From Phascolomyces articulosus (lineage: Eukaryota; Mucoromycota; Mucoromycetes; Mucorales; Lichtheimiaceae), in the NCBI GenBank assembly GCA_025677815.1, contig JAIXMP010000035.1:360012-424011 (forward strand): a stretch of 64,000 bases of DNA, given 5' to 3'. The notes beneath the pieces are model-generated. The model did no database searches. It saw nothing but the letters and a program-made list of their open reading frames with translations, and was not told the origin of the DNA. This document shows positions 11,833 to 23,735 of the stretch, one piece after another; positions within the stretch are counted from its first letter, which is position 1; each line of letters starts with the position of its first letter. The position numbers and the translations under genes are program-made.

Positions 11833-13217
11833 ATTATTAAAAAACTAAGCAATCGTTCTCCAACTTTAAATCAAGTAGATCCTTTCTTATTTCCGACGTT
11901 GTAGTTATAAACTCCATTTATTCAAGTCACTCTCATCTTCTAGAACAAATGATAGTAATATATCAAATACTAGTTGTTGAGATCTTGGTTACCAATTATT
12001 GTTGTTGTTTGGTAGCTGTATTACTAGTAGTATTGACATGAGCAAATTCGGGGAGGTGTGTATTAGAGGAACTAAAAAAAGAAACTTGTTGGTTCGAGCC
12101 AAAAATTATTATATAATATATATCCTCTTTTTTTTGTTGCTAACCGTTTATGAATGGATATTGGATATATTTATTTATATCCTCTTTTTTTTTTATCTAT
12201 ATATGAACCCATCATCATCCCACAATCATAATATAAATTATCATGAGTATTATCATTTAACGATATATATCTTACTTCGAAAAAACGAAATTCCCACTAA
12301 GCTCTTTAAAGATGTATTATACTTTTTTCGGTTGTTTCACCGTAGTTGAATAATTGTTCAAAAAGATGTAGTAATAAACAAGTCCGCCTCCATCTACCTA
12401 CTCTTTCGTAGTCATTGTATTTCTCTTTTAAAAACTATCAGAGCATCTCAACCATTTGGTTTTGAAAAGTATAGATTTGTATAGTAAGTTCATTTATGAA
12501 TTATATTGATGATCAAGAATATATACATTTCGATTATAGTAGTTTACTGACAGTTCATAAATAATCTTTCGTAGTAAACAATTACAAATTAATGAAAGTT
12601 AGGTAAGAACCACCATCATCATACCAATTGCTAATTTTCATATAAATCATCCATGATAAATACAATGAATATGTACGACTCTATTGTATAGCTATGATGG
12701 ATAAGAACTAACACTAGTATACAACAAATATCGCTACCGTCATACTTATGGATCAATTGTTAAGCAAATAGATGCATAATACTTTATACTATAAAGTTTG
12801 TCATGAGTGATACACGCATGCTTTTTTTGACAAAGAAGTCGATCTTTTCATATAAATTTGGCAGTTTAGATGCTGACACAAGTGGATAAATTTATCCCAT
12901 ACATTGGATGAACAGTGAAAATTTGGAGCGTAACTTTAATTAATCTGGTGATCGTTTTCACCCCACACTGTTATTTATTTTTTACAACTTTTTTGTACCA
13001 TATATATTGAATAGAAAGAATCCCATTCATCATTTTTTCAAATAATCATCTACATCATGCACAAAGGAACCTAACTAATATTTATATTTTTGGTAAGCCT
13101 GTGTATGGTCCAGAACACCTTCATTCAATTGAATTAGCACATGGATTCACAAAAAAAAAACGTTGTTATTAGAGGTAGTACAAGACCAGACCGAAAATGG
13201 AGAAGGGGATGAGGAAA
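11411..13217. other. Long intergenic region with trinucleotide repeat
   Basis: AT-rich. An (ATT)n microsatellite spans about 11781-11831. An open frame at 11999-12349 is low-complexity (Phe/Leu/Tyr from A/T runs) and is not called. I see nothing else. Confidence 0.45.
11781..11831. repeat. (ATT)n microsatellite
   Basis: About 17 uninterrupted copies of ATT/TTA in intergenic DNA. Confidence 0.9.
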
Positions 13218-13861
13218 CTATTTTTGAGCACCTTCTTGCCCTTCATCAATAGCAGTAGCAAGAGGTTCTTCCTCTTCTTGTTGTGGCTGAAGCTGAATCA
13301 GACCTGCCTTTAAAGCTTCATTTAATGCATCCGGCACACCCAATTCCTGAGCAGCCAATTGATGTCCATCCCGTAATACATTTAATGCTCTAATACGGTC
13401 CGTCATGCCCAATCCTTCTTGACGAAATAAATAAATCCAAGTATTTTCCACATGTTGAAAATATTCTTGAAATTCATCCTGTTCGGTATCGGCCCGATAA
13501 CCATGACAGAATTCATAAAAATAATTTGTCAAGTTTAAAAGTCGTTGGATGGCTTGATAAGGTTCCAATTGAATGGATAGATCAATCACTTGTTTAAGAT
13601 CTGGCCATAATTCTGGTAAAGAAGTATAACCAGAAGGTTCTAACCTATATTCATTGGGTCACTACCAATATCTCTACTATCATATATAGAATCAACAACA
13701 CGCGCAATACATACACACACGCACCTTTTTCGATATTTACGTAGAATTTGTAAAGTCATGTCATCGAGACGATCCACATTACGTTGATCACGCGAATCAG
13801 CCTCACGTTGTCGTCGAATCTCTTCTTGACGATTCTTCATGTCATTATCGCTTGACACCAT
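13218..13861 (-). CDS. Conserved-looking 187-aa helical protein, unknown function
   Basis: Two exons, complement(13725..13861) and complement(13218..13644), give 187 residues. There is no signal peptide or membrane span. The first 45 residues are highly charged and probably a single helix (QEEIRRQREADSRDQRNVD). The rest is a compact helical domain rich in aromatic residues (TNYFYEFCHGYRADTEQDEF, HVENTWIYLFRQEG). A Gln/Glu-rich tail ends the protein. Even codon use and a phase-2 intron with good splice sites support a real gene. I do not recognise the family. It is 777 bp upstream of, and divergent from, the Mrp10 gene. Confidence 0.7.
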
Positions 13862-14638
13862 TTTTTATCTCGGAAAGTAAAAAAAAATCTATGACAATGC
13901 ATAAAAAAATTGTTTGTAATTTTGAAAAAAAAAAAAGATTTCTTTTTCTACAACATTTGCTTACCAAACTGAATGGAGGAGAGAAGGGTATTATGAAACA
14001 GTTAACACGAAAATAGGAACTTTAAATTCGTTTATGCCAATCTTATTGGAAATAAAATTTACAGGCCAAGATGATCCACGCTGGAGAACAGAGGCAAATC
14101 TTACACTGCCTTTTGACAAAAGTAGATTATTGGTAATAGTCTTCATAATTATTTATAATGAGAATTTAGGGACCCATTTATCCTTTTGGAGGATATTTAT
14201 CAAAAGTGTGGTTTAATTAACAAATAAACACCAGTAACAAGACAATAGGCAATCAACTATAGCTACCATCTTATCATAATGGTATTAGAATAGTTAAGAT
14301 TTCTTCATATGGATGCTGGATACCTAATGAATAACTGTTTTCTTATTGAGAGTGAATGACAACTAGTTTCTCTTACTGTATTCAGAAAACATTCCTTTCT
14401 ATTCGTATGATAACAGTCATGAACCATCATAGCAACATCTACAATAACAAGAACTTATTCTCATATAAATAAGGCACCCCATCTAATATAACAAGAAGCA
14501 TTTTCTACCACACACTGTGTGCCCCTAGTAGGTCAAATTCAAATGGCGCCTATTTTTTTTGTTTTTTTATTTTTGTTGTCCGGTCGTGTTCAAGCGAAAA
14601 AGAACAGCCACCAACAGGTTTAACCAACAAAATACACA
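13862..14638. other. Divergent intergenic region
   Basis: Between the unknown 187-aa gene and mrp10. A 60-codon open frame at 14034-14216 has no coding character. The last 100 bases before 14639 are T-rich and probably hold the mrp10 promoter. Confidence 0.4.
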
Positions 14639-14949
14639 ATGAAGTTGAAGCAACTCAAAGTTAGACCTAAAAAGATTTTGGAATCAAGTCCATGTGTCGT
14701 TGAAATGGGTGCCTTATTTGAATGTTGGGCTACTTCTGGTGTTGATGACAAGCATTGTCAAGCCGTTGCTAAATCACTTCAAGAATGCATGGCTAAGCCA
14801 GTAAGTTTATTATTATTATTATTATTTATAAATGAGCCCACCCCTAAATTTCCATTACTCACCTTTTTTTTAAAAAAAAATAGGGTCGTAAGACTAAGCA
14901 ACAAAACACAATTAACTATCATTTGGCTCGTCTTAGCAAACACTTGTAA
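14639..14949 (+). CDS. mrp10: Mitochondrial small-subunit ribosomal protein Mrp10 (twin CX9C)
   Basis: Two exons (14639..14800 and 14884..14949) give 75 residues. The second exon supplies GRKTKQQNTINYHLARLSKHL and the stop. Twin CX9C motifs are visible (C-VVEMGALFE-C and C-QAVAKSLQE-C), and the basic N-terminus (MKLKQLKVRP) is typical of Mrp10. The family is imported into mitochondria, oxidatively folded by the Mia40 pathway, and assembles into the small mitoribosomal subunit. Length and motif spacing fit the family. Reading on without splicing would give an unrelated Ser/Lys-rich tail, so the intron model is preferred. Confidence 0.9.
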
Positions 14950-16084
14950 AAAGACCAAAAAAAAATTACTTATATACAACGACATAACGGCAAAACGAAC
15001 CAACCTGTCAAAAATTTTATTTTCCATCCCACGTCCACCACAACCAACACGACCACCTTTTCAAGCTGTAATATAACACATATACATAATCATATATCGT
15101 CCTTTCCACCCAAAAAACTTAGATTCTCTCTTTTTTTGCGTTGACCAGAAGAGAAAATACGCATCTAAATCCACTATTATCATTATTTTATATAAAAAGA
15201 TCTTCATTTACGCGCGATAATTTTATTTTTGGATTCTCTACCTATTTGGATGTTCTGTTGATTGAGAAGGAAAGGATAAAACAAAAAGAGAAAAGAAATT
15301 GGATGCATGATATATGGAGAGCATGCAGATAATATAGAAGAAATGTGTATGTTATTTGGAAGCTAAGAGGGATCAAGTTCTTTTACGTACTATTTATATG
15401 TGCTGTCAAATAATATGGAGCTGGGGGGAATCTTCAGGAACAACTCTACATAGTAGTATCCAAAAGACCCCAGCTTTTATAGTATGAACTTTGTCTATCT
15501 TGATTCATAATAGTGAAAACAGAGCTGGTAACCAAAAACCTATTGGATTTTACACCCTTTGTATATGAAAGAGATACCGGCTCTTTCCCATTATTTATAA
15601 ACAATGATGGATGATCGGCCAAGAGATCTATACCAAGAAAAGGTGTAAAGATACTAAACCAAAGGGTTACCTATTCAGACAAAAAAATTCCGAACTCGAT
15701 GTATAACAAAATAATAAGCTATATCATTCACATTTACAGTGTACATTTATATGTGCGGGTTGAAAAAAAGTAATGCATGTTATATATAAAAGTCTATAAG
15801 GATATATTATTAATTGAATTCAAGGAAGAAAAAAAATATTTAATATTCGTATATATTTATATATACATCACGCGTCAATAAAATCATTGGGGTGTGGATA
15901 GGGGAAGTGTTTGGTTTTTGAAATATATATGCATATATAGTAAAATGTAAAGAGAAAAAGAAAAACTAAATTAAGAAAACAAAATAAAATGAAAAAAAAA
16001 AAAAAAAACATAGAAACAAAAATGAAGAAAAACATGAGAGAGTGTGGTAATGCAATCAACAAGTTATGCTGTAGTAATAGCTAT
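14950..16084. other. Intergenic, convergent 3' flanks
   Basis: AT-rich DNA between the mrp10 and agmatinase 3' ends. Short open frames (for example 15141-15332) are unconvincing. Confidence 0.45.
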
Positions 16085-17625
16085 TTAAGCAATGGGAGTC
16101 TTGACCATCAATGACAAGACTTCAAGCATCAAGTCAGCAGCAGCCAAAGCAGTGACTTGTCCGTTATCATCATAAGGTGGGCTGACCTCAACCTATTGAA
16201 TAAGAATTGTAGCATATAGATGAGTATAACATTATCAATATCCTTCTCGCTTTTTCCCCTTCCCTCCGCTTTTACGACTATCCATCCAAATTTCAATGAT
16301 AATAAAGTAGTTACTTACAATATCAGCACCAACAAATTTGAGACCTTCAAGACCACGGACAATACGGCGCAATTCACGAGTACTCCAACCACCAGTTTCA
16401 GGAGTTCCAGTAGCAGGGGCAAAGGCAGGATCAAGGACATCGATATCAATAGAAAGATAGACAAGGTTATCACCGACCTTTTGACGAATACGTTCTATAA
16501 TACCTTGAGTACCAATAACATCAATATCGCGTGCTTCGACGATTTCAAAACCAACACTTTCGTCATTTTCATAATCACTTGGACCACTCAATGTGGTACG
16601 GATACCGGCATGGATGGATTCACCCTTCTTGATTAAACCTTCTTGGGAAGCGTGGTAGAAATAGGTACCATGGTTGACAGCAGCCACAGCAGATTTATCA
16701 CCACCGAAGACCTTGGGTTTCCAGGTATCCAAATGAGAATCAAAATGGATTACGGAGACGGGACCATAAGCAGAGTGAATAGAACGAAGCAATGGTAAAG
16801 TAATGGTATGGTCACCACCGAGGGTAATGAGACGAGGGAACTTTGTAAAGTTGGGAGAAACAGGGGAACGGTGCAACAAGGCTTGATGACCTTCTTGAAT
16901 TTGTTGAATGGCAAGTTCGTTATCATAAGAGCTATTTTATAGTAAAAGTAAAAGAAAACATGGTGTATCAGTAAGTAAATTGTTGTTCTGACTCTCAGTA
17001 AACATAGAATTTTATATCCAATATATTGGAGGAATGTGTCTGTCTATGATAATATACCTTGTAAAGATATCAGAACAGTCAACAACCCGAGGACCAGCTT
17101 GGAAGGGATTAACATCCATAGGGACATTGTAACCACCATATAAAGCCAAACGTCTGGAACCTGTAAATTTGTAGTATAATAGTCGTATGAATTAATATAT
17201 ATGGCTATGTTTTGACTAGTACTTGTAATAAAAAAATAAGTATATAAAAACTTACCATCACGAATACCAGCTGGGCCGAATCTGGCGCCGGGTCTGTAAG
17301 AGGTACCGGTATCAAATGGAGCACCAACAAAAGCGATGTCGAAGTCAGAGGAGGAGTTTGTCCAACATTGTTCATAAGGAAGATGAGCAAATGTAGGGAT
17401 ACCAGCATAAACAGCATCAGCTACCTTGCCACCATCACCTTCAGGAGCACCTGGATCACCACCTGTAGAAGGATCAGTGGAGACTTGGACCTTGGCACTG
17501 GTCGATTGATATTGAGGACGAATATCATGATCACCAAATGATTGTTGTTGCTGCATAGGATGAGCAAGGACCGAGTTAACAGCAGCAGCAATCAAACCGA
17601 TGGACAATAGAACCTTGGAAACCAT
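16085..17625 (-). CDS. Secreted agmatinase (ureohydrolase family)
   Basis: Four exons, complement(17256..17625, 17058..17160, 16319..16931, 16085..16192), give 397 residues. The start at 17625 is chosen because it begins a signal peptide ([21 protein letters not shown]). An in-frame ATG at 17736 would bury it. The ureohydrolase manganese-binding signatures are all present: [14 protein letters not shown], and [18 protein letters not shown], with EVSPPYD in the last exon. The N-terminal [18 protein letters not shown] motif marks the agmatinase branch rather than arginase. Predicted reaction: agmatine plus water to putrescine plus urea, in the secretory pathway or outside the cell. Formiminoglutamase-type substrates are an alternative. 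No neighbouring polyamine gene is present. Confidence 0.92.
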
Positions 17626-19421
17626 TTTGACGTAATAAAATTTGGAACGTGATTGTTGTTGAAAAGTAAAAGTAGAAGAAGAGTGAAGATTGGTTACTGG
17701 AGCAAGCAAAGGATCAAGGTCTTTATACTTTTCCATTGAAATACAGAAGAGGGGAGAGATAAATGACCGAGGTGGAAGGTTGGGTTCATTTAACTATTTG
17801 ATGAAGTTTACATTATGTAAAAAAAAGCATAGCCCATCCGATGATGGATTTCCTTATATATCATGATAAGATTAGACATCAACAATGTTCAATTTTTTTT
17901 ACGTACAGGAATTATTCAAAACAAAACATGATTTGCTTTCATGTTTTCGTAACACGAATTTACTAAATTCAAGGACCGTCATTATTTATTTTACATGATT
18001 AGAATATTGATAGATTGATTAGAATGAAGAAGATAGGAAAATCAATAATAATAAAGTGCAAATATAGTTAAACGTGTAAAAGGAAATGGAAGCAAAAAGA
18101 AATAAACAGAACTTTTTTTTTGTTGTTGGCTCTTACTTACACGAAGGCTGTGGATGATGCACCTCCCCAAGTAAAAGCATCCAGAGTAATAATCATTATT
18201 TTTTGAAGCGATTCATCTGCGAGAATGAGAAATGTTTATGTTTGAAAACCGTACGATATTGTCAGAAGGTCATAGCCTTAAATGGACTATAAAGAATAGA
18301 AATGTTTGTTCTATTATATTCAAAAGTATGTCGTGCTACCACATGGTTGAGCATTGCCAACTATCTTACAGCTGTATATCACTTTTGTTTTCCAATCATA
18401 CGATATGAAGAAAAGGTACTATATATCCGTAGTTGAAGATAATACAACGATGTGGTTCTCCTGAAAAACAATGGTAGCCTCAAATAACAGTCGTATATAC
18501 GTAATAAGTACACCTTGTTAAACATTGTCATGATATCACATAGTAGACACTATCGATATACAATATCAATATCCATATTGTTCTGTACTAGAGAGGATCA
18601 CCGTTTTTCATGGATATCTGAAGAAAACAAGTGCAACCCGAAATAATTCCTTTCAAAGAATCAAAAGCAGTATTATGGTAATATATATGTATTTTAATTG
18701 AAGAGATGATACATAAGATGAGTGAGAATGGCTTTTTCTTTTGTATTTATAGATCATGGACAGGAATATTAATTTACGTATATGTGAAGTGCTTGCTATT
18801 TTATTAATAGTCCAACAAGACGAAGATAAAAAAATTGCTGCTTCACGATGTTTTAAAACAGTCGAAATGCTTGTTATCTTTATATGGGAAATATATGGGG
18901 AGAAAGCCTCTGTATTATTATAATATACTAGTGGCAGTCATCATAAAAAATGCTATAATATTCTGATAAAAAAATACGTTCATATAAAGTAGTTTCAAAG
19001 AGAATAAATTTCATTAGAATACTATTGTCAATATACACGTCTAATATATCATATATCATGAAGAGCAATTGTTCATAATACGTAATACCATATGCTATTA
19101 TTATGCTTCATTACTGTTAATCCTCTTATTTGCGCCATCAAAAGATAATTCGGAGGTTATTCAAATAAAGTTATCCATTTTTTTTATGTAACAAAAATGA
19201 TGATAAGCGGAACCTGAGATGCATTTTAATTACGCATGAAAAATAAACGAGAATATGATTCTACTTCAAATAACTGATTTTGTTTGATAAATTACTTTTT
19301 TTAATAAGTTAAAATAATAAATACAGTAATATGTATAAGTAAAGATCTAGAGTAGGGAAAAAAGACAGAAACGTTATGTGGAAGGGGGGATAAATTTACG
19401 ATTATTCTTGTTATTTTTTTT
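17626..19421. other. Long intergenic region
   Basis: AT-rich. The only coding-like stretch is a 19-codon frame at about 18143-18199 on the minus strand followed by a good 5' splice consensus, with no partner exon found. Nothing else is seen. Confidence 0.4.
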
Positions 19422-21803
19422 TTACAAGTTTGCCTTAATAAGATCAAGCACAGCCTTGGCCTTGTTCAAATAATAAGGAGCATACATCATATTAATCAAA
19501 CCTTGCAAGAAAGTGAAACTCTTGGGCAAACTATCAATAGGGTAATCAAGGATCGGAGGGATAGGTGTCTTGACGAATGGAATACGATCCACAGTGACGG
19601 CCTTTGGAACACACAATCCTCGGAGACCTTCAATACCAGCCTATTTTTTTACGTAAAAAAAATCAATATACCCAGTAAATCATCGTGCGATCTTCTCTTT
19701 TTTTTTGGCAGTTGAATAATTATAATAATAAAACTTACAAAGCGACCATAACCAGAAATACCAACACCACCAAATGGTAAACTTTGACACAAATAATTGA
19801 CAGCAAAATCGTTCACGTTGGTCATACCAGTCTTAAGTTGAAGACACATACGTTCAGCAAGTGCCTTATCAGCAGAGAAAACAGAGGAGCCCAAACCATA
19901 AGGACAAGCATTAGCAATACGTACAGCATCTTCAGGACCGTTATGCTTCATGATCACCATGATAGGTGCAAAAGCTTCTTCATTGGCAATTTCCATATCA
20001 GGAGTAACATCGACAAGCAAAGTAGGCTCAAAGTATTGGCCATGAGGATGCTTGGGGTGATGATAACGTTTACCACCCTTCAAAAGGCGAGCGCCACGCG
20101 AGACAGCTTCTTGAACAAGTCCTTCCAATTTTTCAAACTAAATTTCATAAAAATCCAATCACCATTACCTTCGTGAGTGAATGTTTCCTATCCATATATG
20201 TCGACTTTCTTCTTTTTCCCAATTTTATTATCAGTTTTTTTTTTTTTTTTGTGTACCTGATTGCCCATGGTCTGTGCGCCACAATCGACACCCTCACCAT
20301 CAGCCAAAACAGAACCTTGACGAAGTTTACCAATACGCTTATCCATTTCATCCACCACCTGGTCATAAATTTCAGAAGCAATAATAATACGTTCAATACC
20401 AATACAGTTTTGACCACAGTTTTGGAAAACACCACGCATCAAGACGGGAATGGCTTGACCAAGATCAGTATCCTTGAGAAGAATAGCACAATCCTTGCCA
20501 CCCAATTCGAGCAAACAAGGAACCAATGTATCGACAGCATTACGTTGGACCAATTTGCCAACACCGGGAGAACCAATGAAAGTCACATGGTTGACACCAC
20601 AACGAACGACAGCTTCACCCACGTCGGCGAAACCAGTAATGAATTGAACAAGATCGGGATCATGACCATGAGCAGTTAAACAAGTTTGGACAATACGTTG
20701 ATAATATTGAGTAGACCAGGCAACATATTCAGAACCCTTGACAAGAATGGCATTACCAGACATCAAAGCAGAAATAACAGGACCCAATGCATTATGGAAA
20801 CTATTCAACAAAATACATTGTTAACTTAATTTTCACCTCCTTCCCTTCCCCAACAGCTTAAAATATATTGATCTTAAACATACGGATAATTCCAGCTCAC
20901 AAGGGCAGCAACAACACCCATGGGTTGATACACGATCTTTGCATGCTTATACATCATCATCAATCCAGGATCACGGTATTCAGGTGAAAGCACATTTTCA
21001 CCATTATCAATAGTCCAGCGTAATTTAGCACAGGTTGTAATCACTTCACCAAGCGAAGCATCCACCACTATTGAATAGTAAAAAAATGAGTATCTCTCCG
21101 TTGTTTTTTTACTTTGGTCATCTCCCCCTATTTGATAAATGATAGAACTTACTTGTCTTGCCAGTATCTCTACATCCAACACGGCAAATATCTTCTTGAT
21201 TTTCAAGCACGAAATCCAACAAACTTCTCAAAACAGCACGACGTTGTTCAAAGGTAGTCTTGGACCATTTTTCTTGGGCAATACGAGCGCGTTCATAAGC
21301 TTCTTGAACTTGTTGTACAGAGGGTGAGGGGATATTTCCCATATGATAGCCAGTAGCAGGATCATAACATACAATTTCATTGGGGTTACTAGGGTCCTAT
21401 ATTTTTTATAGCAAACAGTAGGTGAGAAAGTTGGTTCAAACTTCTATCCATAGAAACCATTGACATGTCTACCATGCCACTTTCTCTCTCTCTTTTTTTC
21501 CTTCATTTACTTCAACTTACACGAAGCATTGGGTTTTCAAGAACAGGACCTTTCCAAGATGGATCGGCAGCTAATAATATCAAACAGTTTTTCCATGTTA
21601 TTTTTTTGTTCGCGCGATTAATATAACCGGTGAGCTCGTGTCACTTTTATAATAAAGAGTGTTTTACCTGCTGGTGGTTCCACCTTGAACTTTTTAGTCT
21701 TTGGTGATGAAATCCATGAAAGAACAAGCCAGCTCACCAAGGCACCAAGACCTATAGTGGACCATTGGGTGATGGTCAATTCGGACAGATTGAGGGACTC
21801 CAT
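19422..21803 (-). CDS. MSC7: Membrane-anchored aldehyde dehydrogenase, Msc7-type
   Basis: Seven exons, complement(21668..21803, 21521..21570, 21153..21396, 20884..21067, 20257..20800, 19739..20137, 19422..19640), give 591 residues with closed phases. Residues ~15-32 form a membrane anchor (WSTIGLGALVSWLVLSW). The ALDH fold follows. VSWNYPFHNALGP is the N-terminal nucleotide-binding part, FIGSPGVGK the Rossmann glycine motif, and LELGGKD carries the general-base Glu. FQNCGQNC carries the catalytic Cys, and NEEAFAPI and LPFGGVGISGYGRF are conserved. The N-terminal anchor and the C-terminal extension match the fungal Msc7 subfamily, probably on the ER. It should oxidise long-chain or other aldehydes to acids with NAD(P)+. 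It lies directly downstream of the desaturase gene on the same strand. Confidence 0.92.
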
Positions 21804-22175
21804 CCGAAAATAAATAAACTTATTAGAGAAGAGACTCCAGAAACACTACCTCCAAATTTCGGCCCGCACTTATTTTAGGATGGCCTGTAGTGGGACAGTC
21901 GGTGATTAAAGAAAACCTTTTTCAGGAACATTCCAAAAAAAAAACATGTTGTGTTATTTATACAATTTGTACAAGGTGTATAAAGCATCATAGTTAGAAG
22001 GCGATGCAGAAGAAAACATATATAACTTTGTATTTATAAAACTATGGGAAAAAATAGATAAAAACATGAAAAAAAGAAGAAGATGAGATATACAAAATAA
22101 AAACAATAAACGAGAAGAAAGTGGAAGGAGAAGTAGAGAGGGAGTTATTTTTTTTAAATAAAGTGAATGGGATAT
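21804..22175. other. Short intergenic region
   Basis: Holds the promoter of the aldehyde dehydrogenase and the 3' end of the desaturase transcript. It is A/T-rich and no gene is seen. Confidence 0.4.
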
Positions 22176-23735
22176 TTAATTCTTTTCTTCAAGCGTTTCA
22201 CCAGACCATACACCAGCGTTGTGCTTGGCAACATTGTTCATTAAACCAACTTGATCTGCCACCGATTTCAAAGCACCCAATATAACGCCATTACCGGTTG
22301 CAAAGTCATATACATAATAATGTAAACCAGCTCTATCACAAAACTGTTTCACCAAGGGAACACATTGACGAAGATTGTGACGGGGCAAACGAGGGAACAA
22401 ATGATGGACAGCCTGGTACTGAAGACCACCATGGAACCAGTCAAACCATTCTGGACAATCCACATCCATGGTTGTACGAAGTTGTTTAGCAGGGAATGCT
22501 TCATCTGGGCCGAGATCCTCAGTTGACATGCCAAAATGAGATAACGTGATTTGCACATGCAAGGGGAAAGTGAGCATGTAAGAGATCATGACATAGGCAA
22601 ACACCATACCCCAGGATGGCATATAAGATAATACATAACTGTACCAGATGAAAAATACAGTAATACCCGTCAATTCGAGTTTCCGGTTGCGTACTTCTTT
22701 GTCAAAAAAGAGATATAAAAATGATAAACGATGCAAGTTGAACCGACCGAATGAAAGAACGAGATAGTAAAGATAATGTTGGTATTTAACAAAGAATTTA
22801 GCGGCTGCGTCGAATTCTAATACGCGATTATAGTAGGTGGAATAAAGATTGTTAAAGAAACGTGTGGAGATGGCGAAAAATGGCAAGTGTTGGATGTCAG
22901 GATCGTTTTCTGGATGGTTTGTTACAATATGATGAACATTGTGGTTCTTTTTCCACCAACCGATTGATAAACCACCGATAAAATCGGCAATGGTCACGCC
23001 AATCAAATGGTCAATTTCAACACGACCTGTAATTCCGTTATGCCCAGCGTCGTGTGCAGTAAATACAAGTTGATGCCAAAAGCAAGCCATAAAGACGGCA
23101 CTCAAGATAAAATGCCATGTATCATAACCACGGAAAGCAAGCCATAAGGATAAATAAATAAATGTGGTGTAACGGCAACATTCCTTGGCATATCGCCAAT
23201 AGTTACATTCAAACATGCCACGGTCTTTGAGTTCTTGTTCCAATTGTTGGAATTCTTGTCGTATTTCCAGCATGGTAAGATTTTTTTGGCCTTTTGTATA
23301 CGTTTTTATATCTTGAGCATGTTTTGTATGAAGTTGTTCAATTTCGTTATTAAATGCCTTGACACTCATTCCTCCTTGCCAATCGATTTGCATGGGGGCA
23401 TCGTGATTGTGAGTGCTCGTCGTTCGTGTCTTGGCGCCGGATACAAGTGTTACGTTGTTGTTATCTCGAATATAGTCACCAATATAATAATGTTTTATCA
23501 TTCGTTCATACACTCGAGGTGGATGCATGGATCGAATTTCATCAGTGACATCTTTACCAAGTACATGACGAATGGCTAATTCACCTCCTGGATGTTTTTT
23601 CATGAACCGATTGACTTTATACACTTTATTTTCGAAAATGAAAAGTGCATCGCCCTGTTTGACTCTTTCTTGGATATCAAGGCGCGTCAATCCATTTTGA
23701 ATGGTAAACGTCTGGGTCTCGGTATTCGGTGGCAT
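22176..23735 (-). CDS. Cytochrome b5-fused delta-8 sphingolipid (front-end) desaturase
   Basis: Single exon, 519 residues. The start at 23735 (MPPNTETQTF) is chosen because the cytochrome b5 domain follows at the family's usual distance. The frame is open to 23939, but the extra 68 residues are low-complexity. Cytochrome b5 haem motif: HPGGELAIRHVLG with the second His in RSMHPPR. The three histidine boxes are HDAGHN, HNVHH and a QxxHH third box (QAVHH), diagnostic of front-end desaturases. The segment GLSIGWWKKNHNVHHIVTN fits the delta-8 sphingolipid long-chain-base subfamily better than delta-6 acyl desaturases. Four or more hydrophobic spans place it in the ER membrane. The predicted product is 4,8-sphingadienine, feeding fungal glucosylceramides. 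Substrate choice is inferred. Confidence 0.93.
   Translation of the reverse strand: MPPNTETQTFTIQNGLTRLDIQERVKQGDALFIFENKVYKVNRFMKKHPGGELAIRHVLGKDVTDEIRSMHPPRVYERMIKHYYIGDYIRDNNNVTLVSGAKTRTTSTHNHDAPMQIDWQGGMSVKAFNNEIEQLHTKHAQDIKTYTKGQKNLTMLEIRQEFQQLEQELKDRGMFECNYWRYAKECCRYTTFIYLSLWLAFRGYDTWHFILSAVFMACFWHQLVFTAHDAGHNGITGRVEIDHLIGVTIADFIGGLSIGWWKKNHNVHHIVTNHPENDPDIQHLPFFAISTRFFNNLYSTYYNRVLEFDAAAKFFVKYQHYLYYLVLSFGRFNLHRLSFLYLFFDKEVRNRKLELTGITVFFIWYSYVLSYMPSWGMVFAYVMISYMLTFPLHVQITLSHFGMSTEDLGPDEAFPAKQLRTTMDVDCPEWFDWFHGGLQYQAVHHLFPRLPRHNLRQCVPLVKQFCDRAGLHYYVYDFATGNGVILGALKSVADQVGLMNNVAKHNAGVWSGETLEEKN

Noticed and set aside
12060..12110. TTGGTTCGAGCC resembling a tRNA T-arm
   Set aside because: No A box, acceptor stem or anticodon arm upstream; a chance match.
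11999..12349. 116-codon plus-strand open frame
   Set aside because: Composition is that of A/T and T-run DNA (Phe, Tyr, Ile, Leu), no domain, no splice partners.
18143..18199. Minus-strand MIITLDAFTWGGASSTAF followed by a good GTAAGT donor
   Set aside because: It looked like a first exon, but no second exon could be found within a kilobase.
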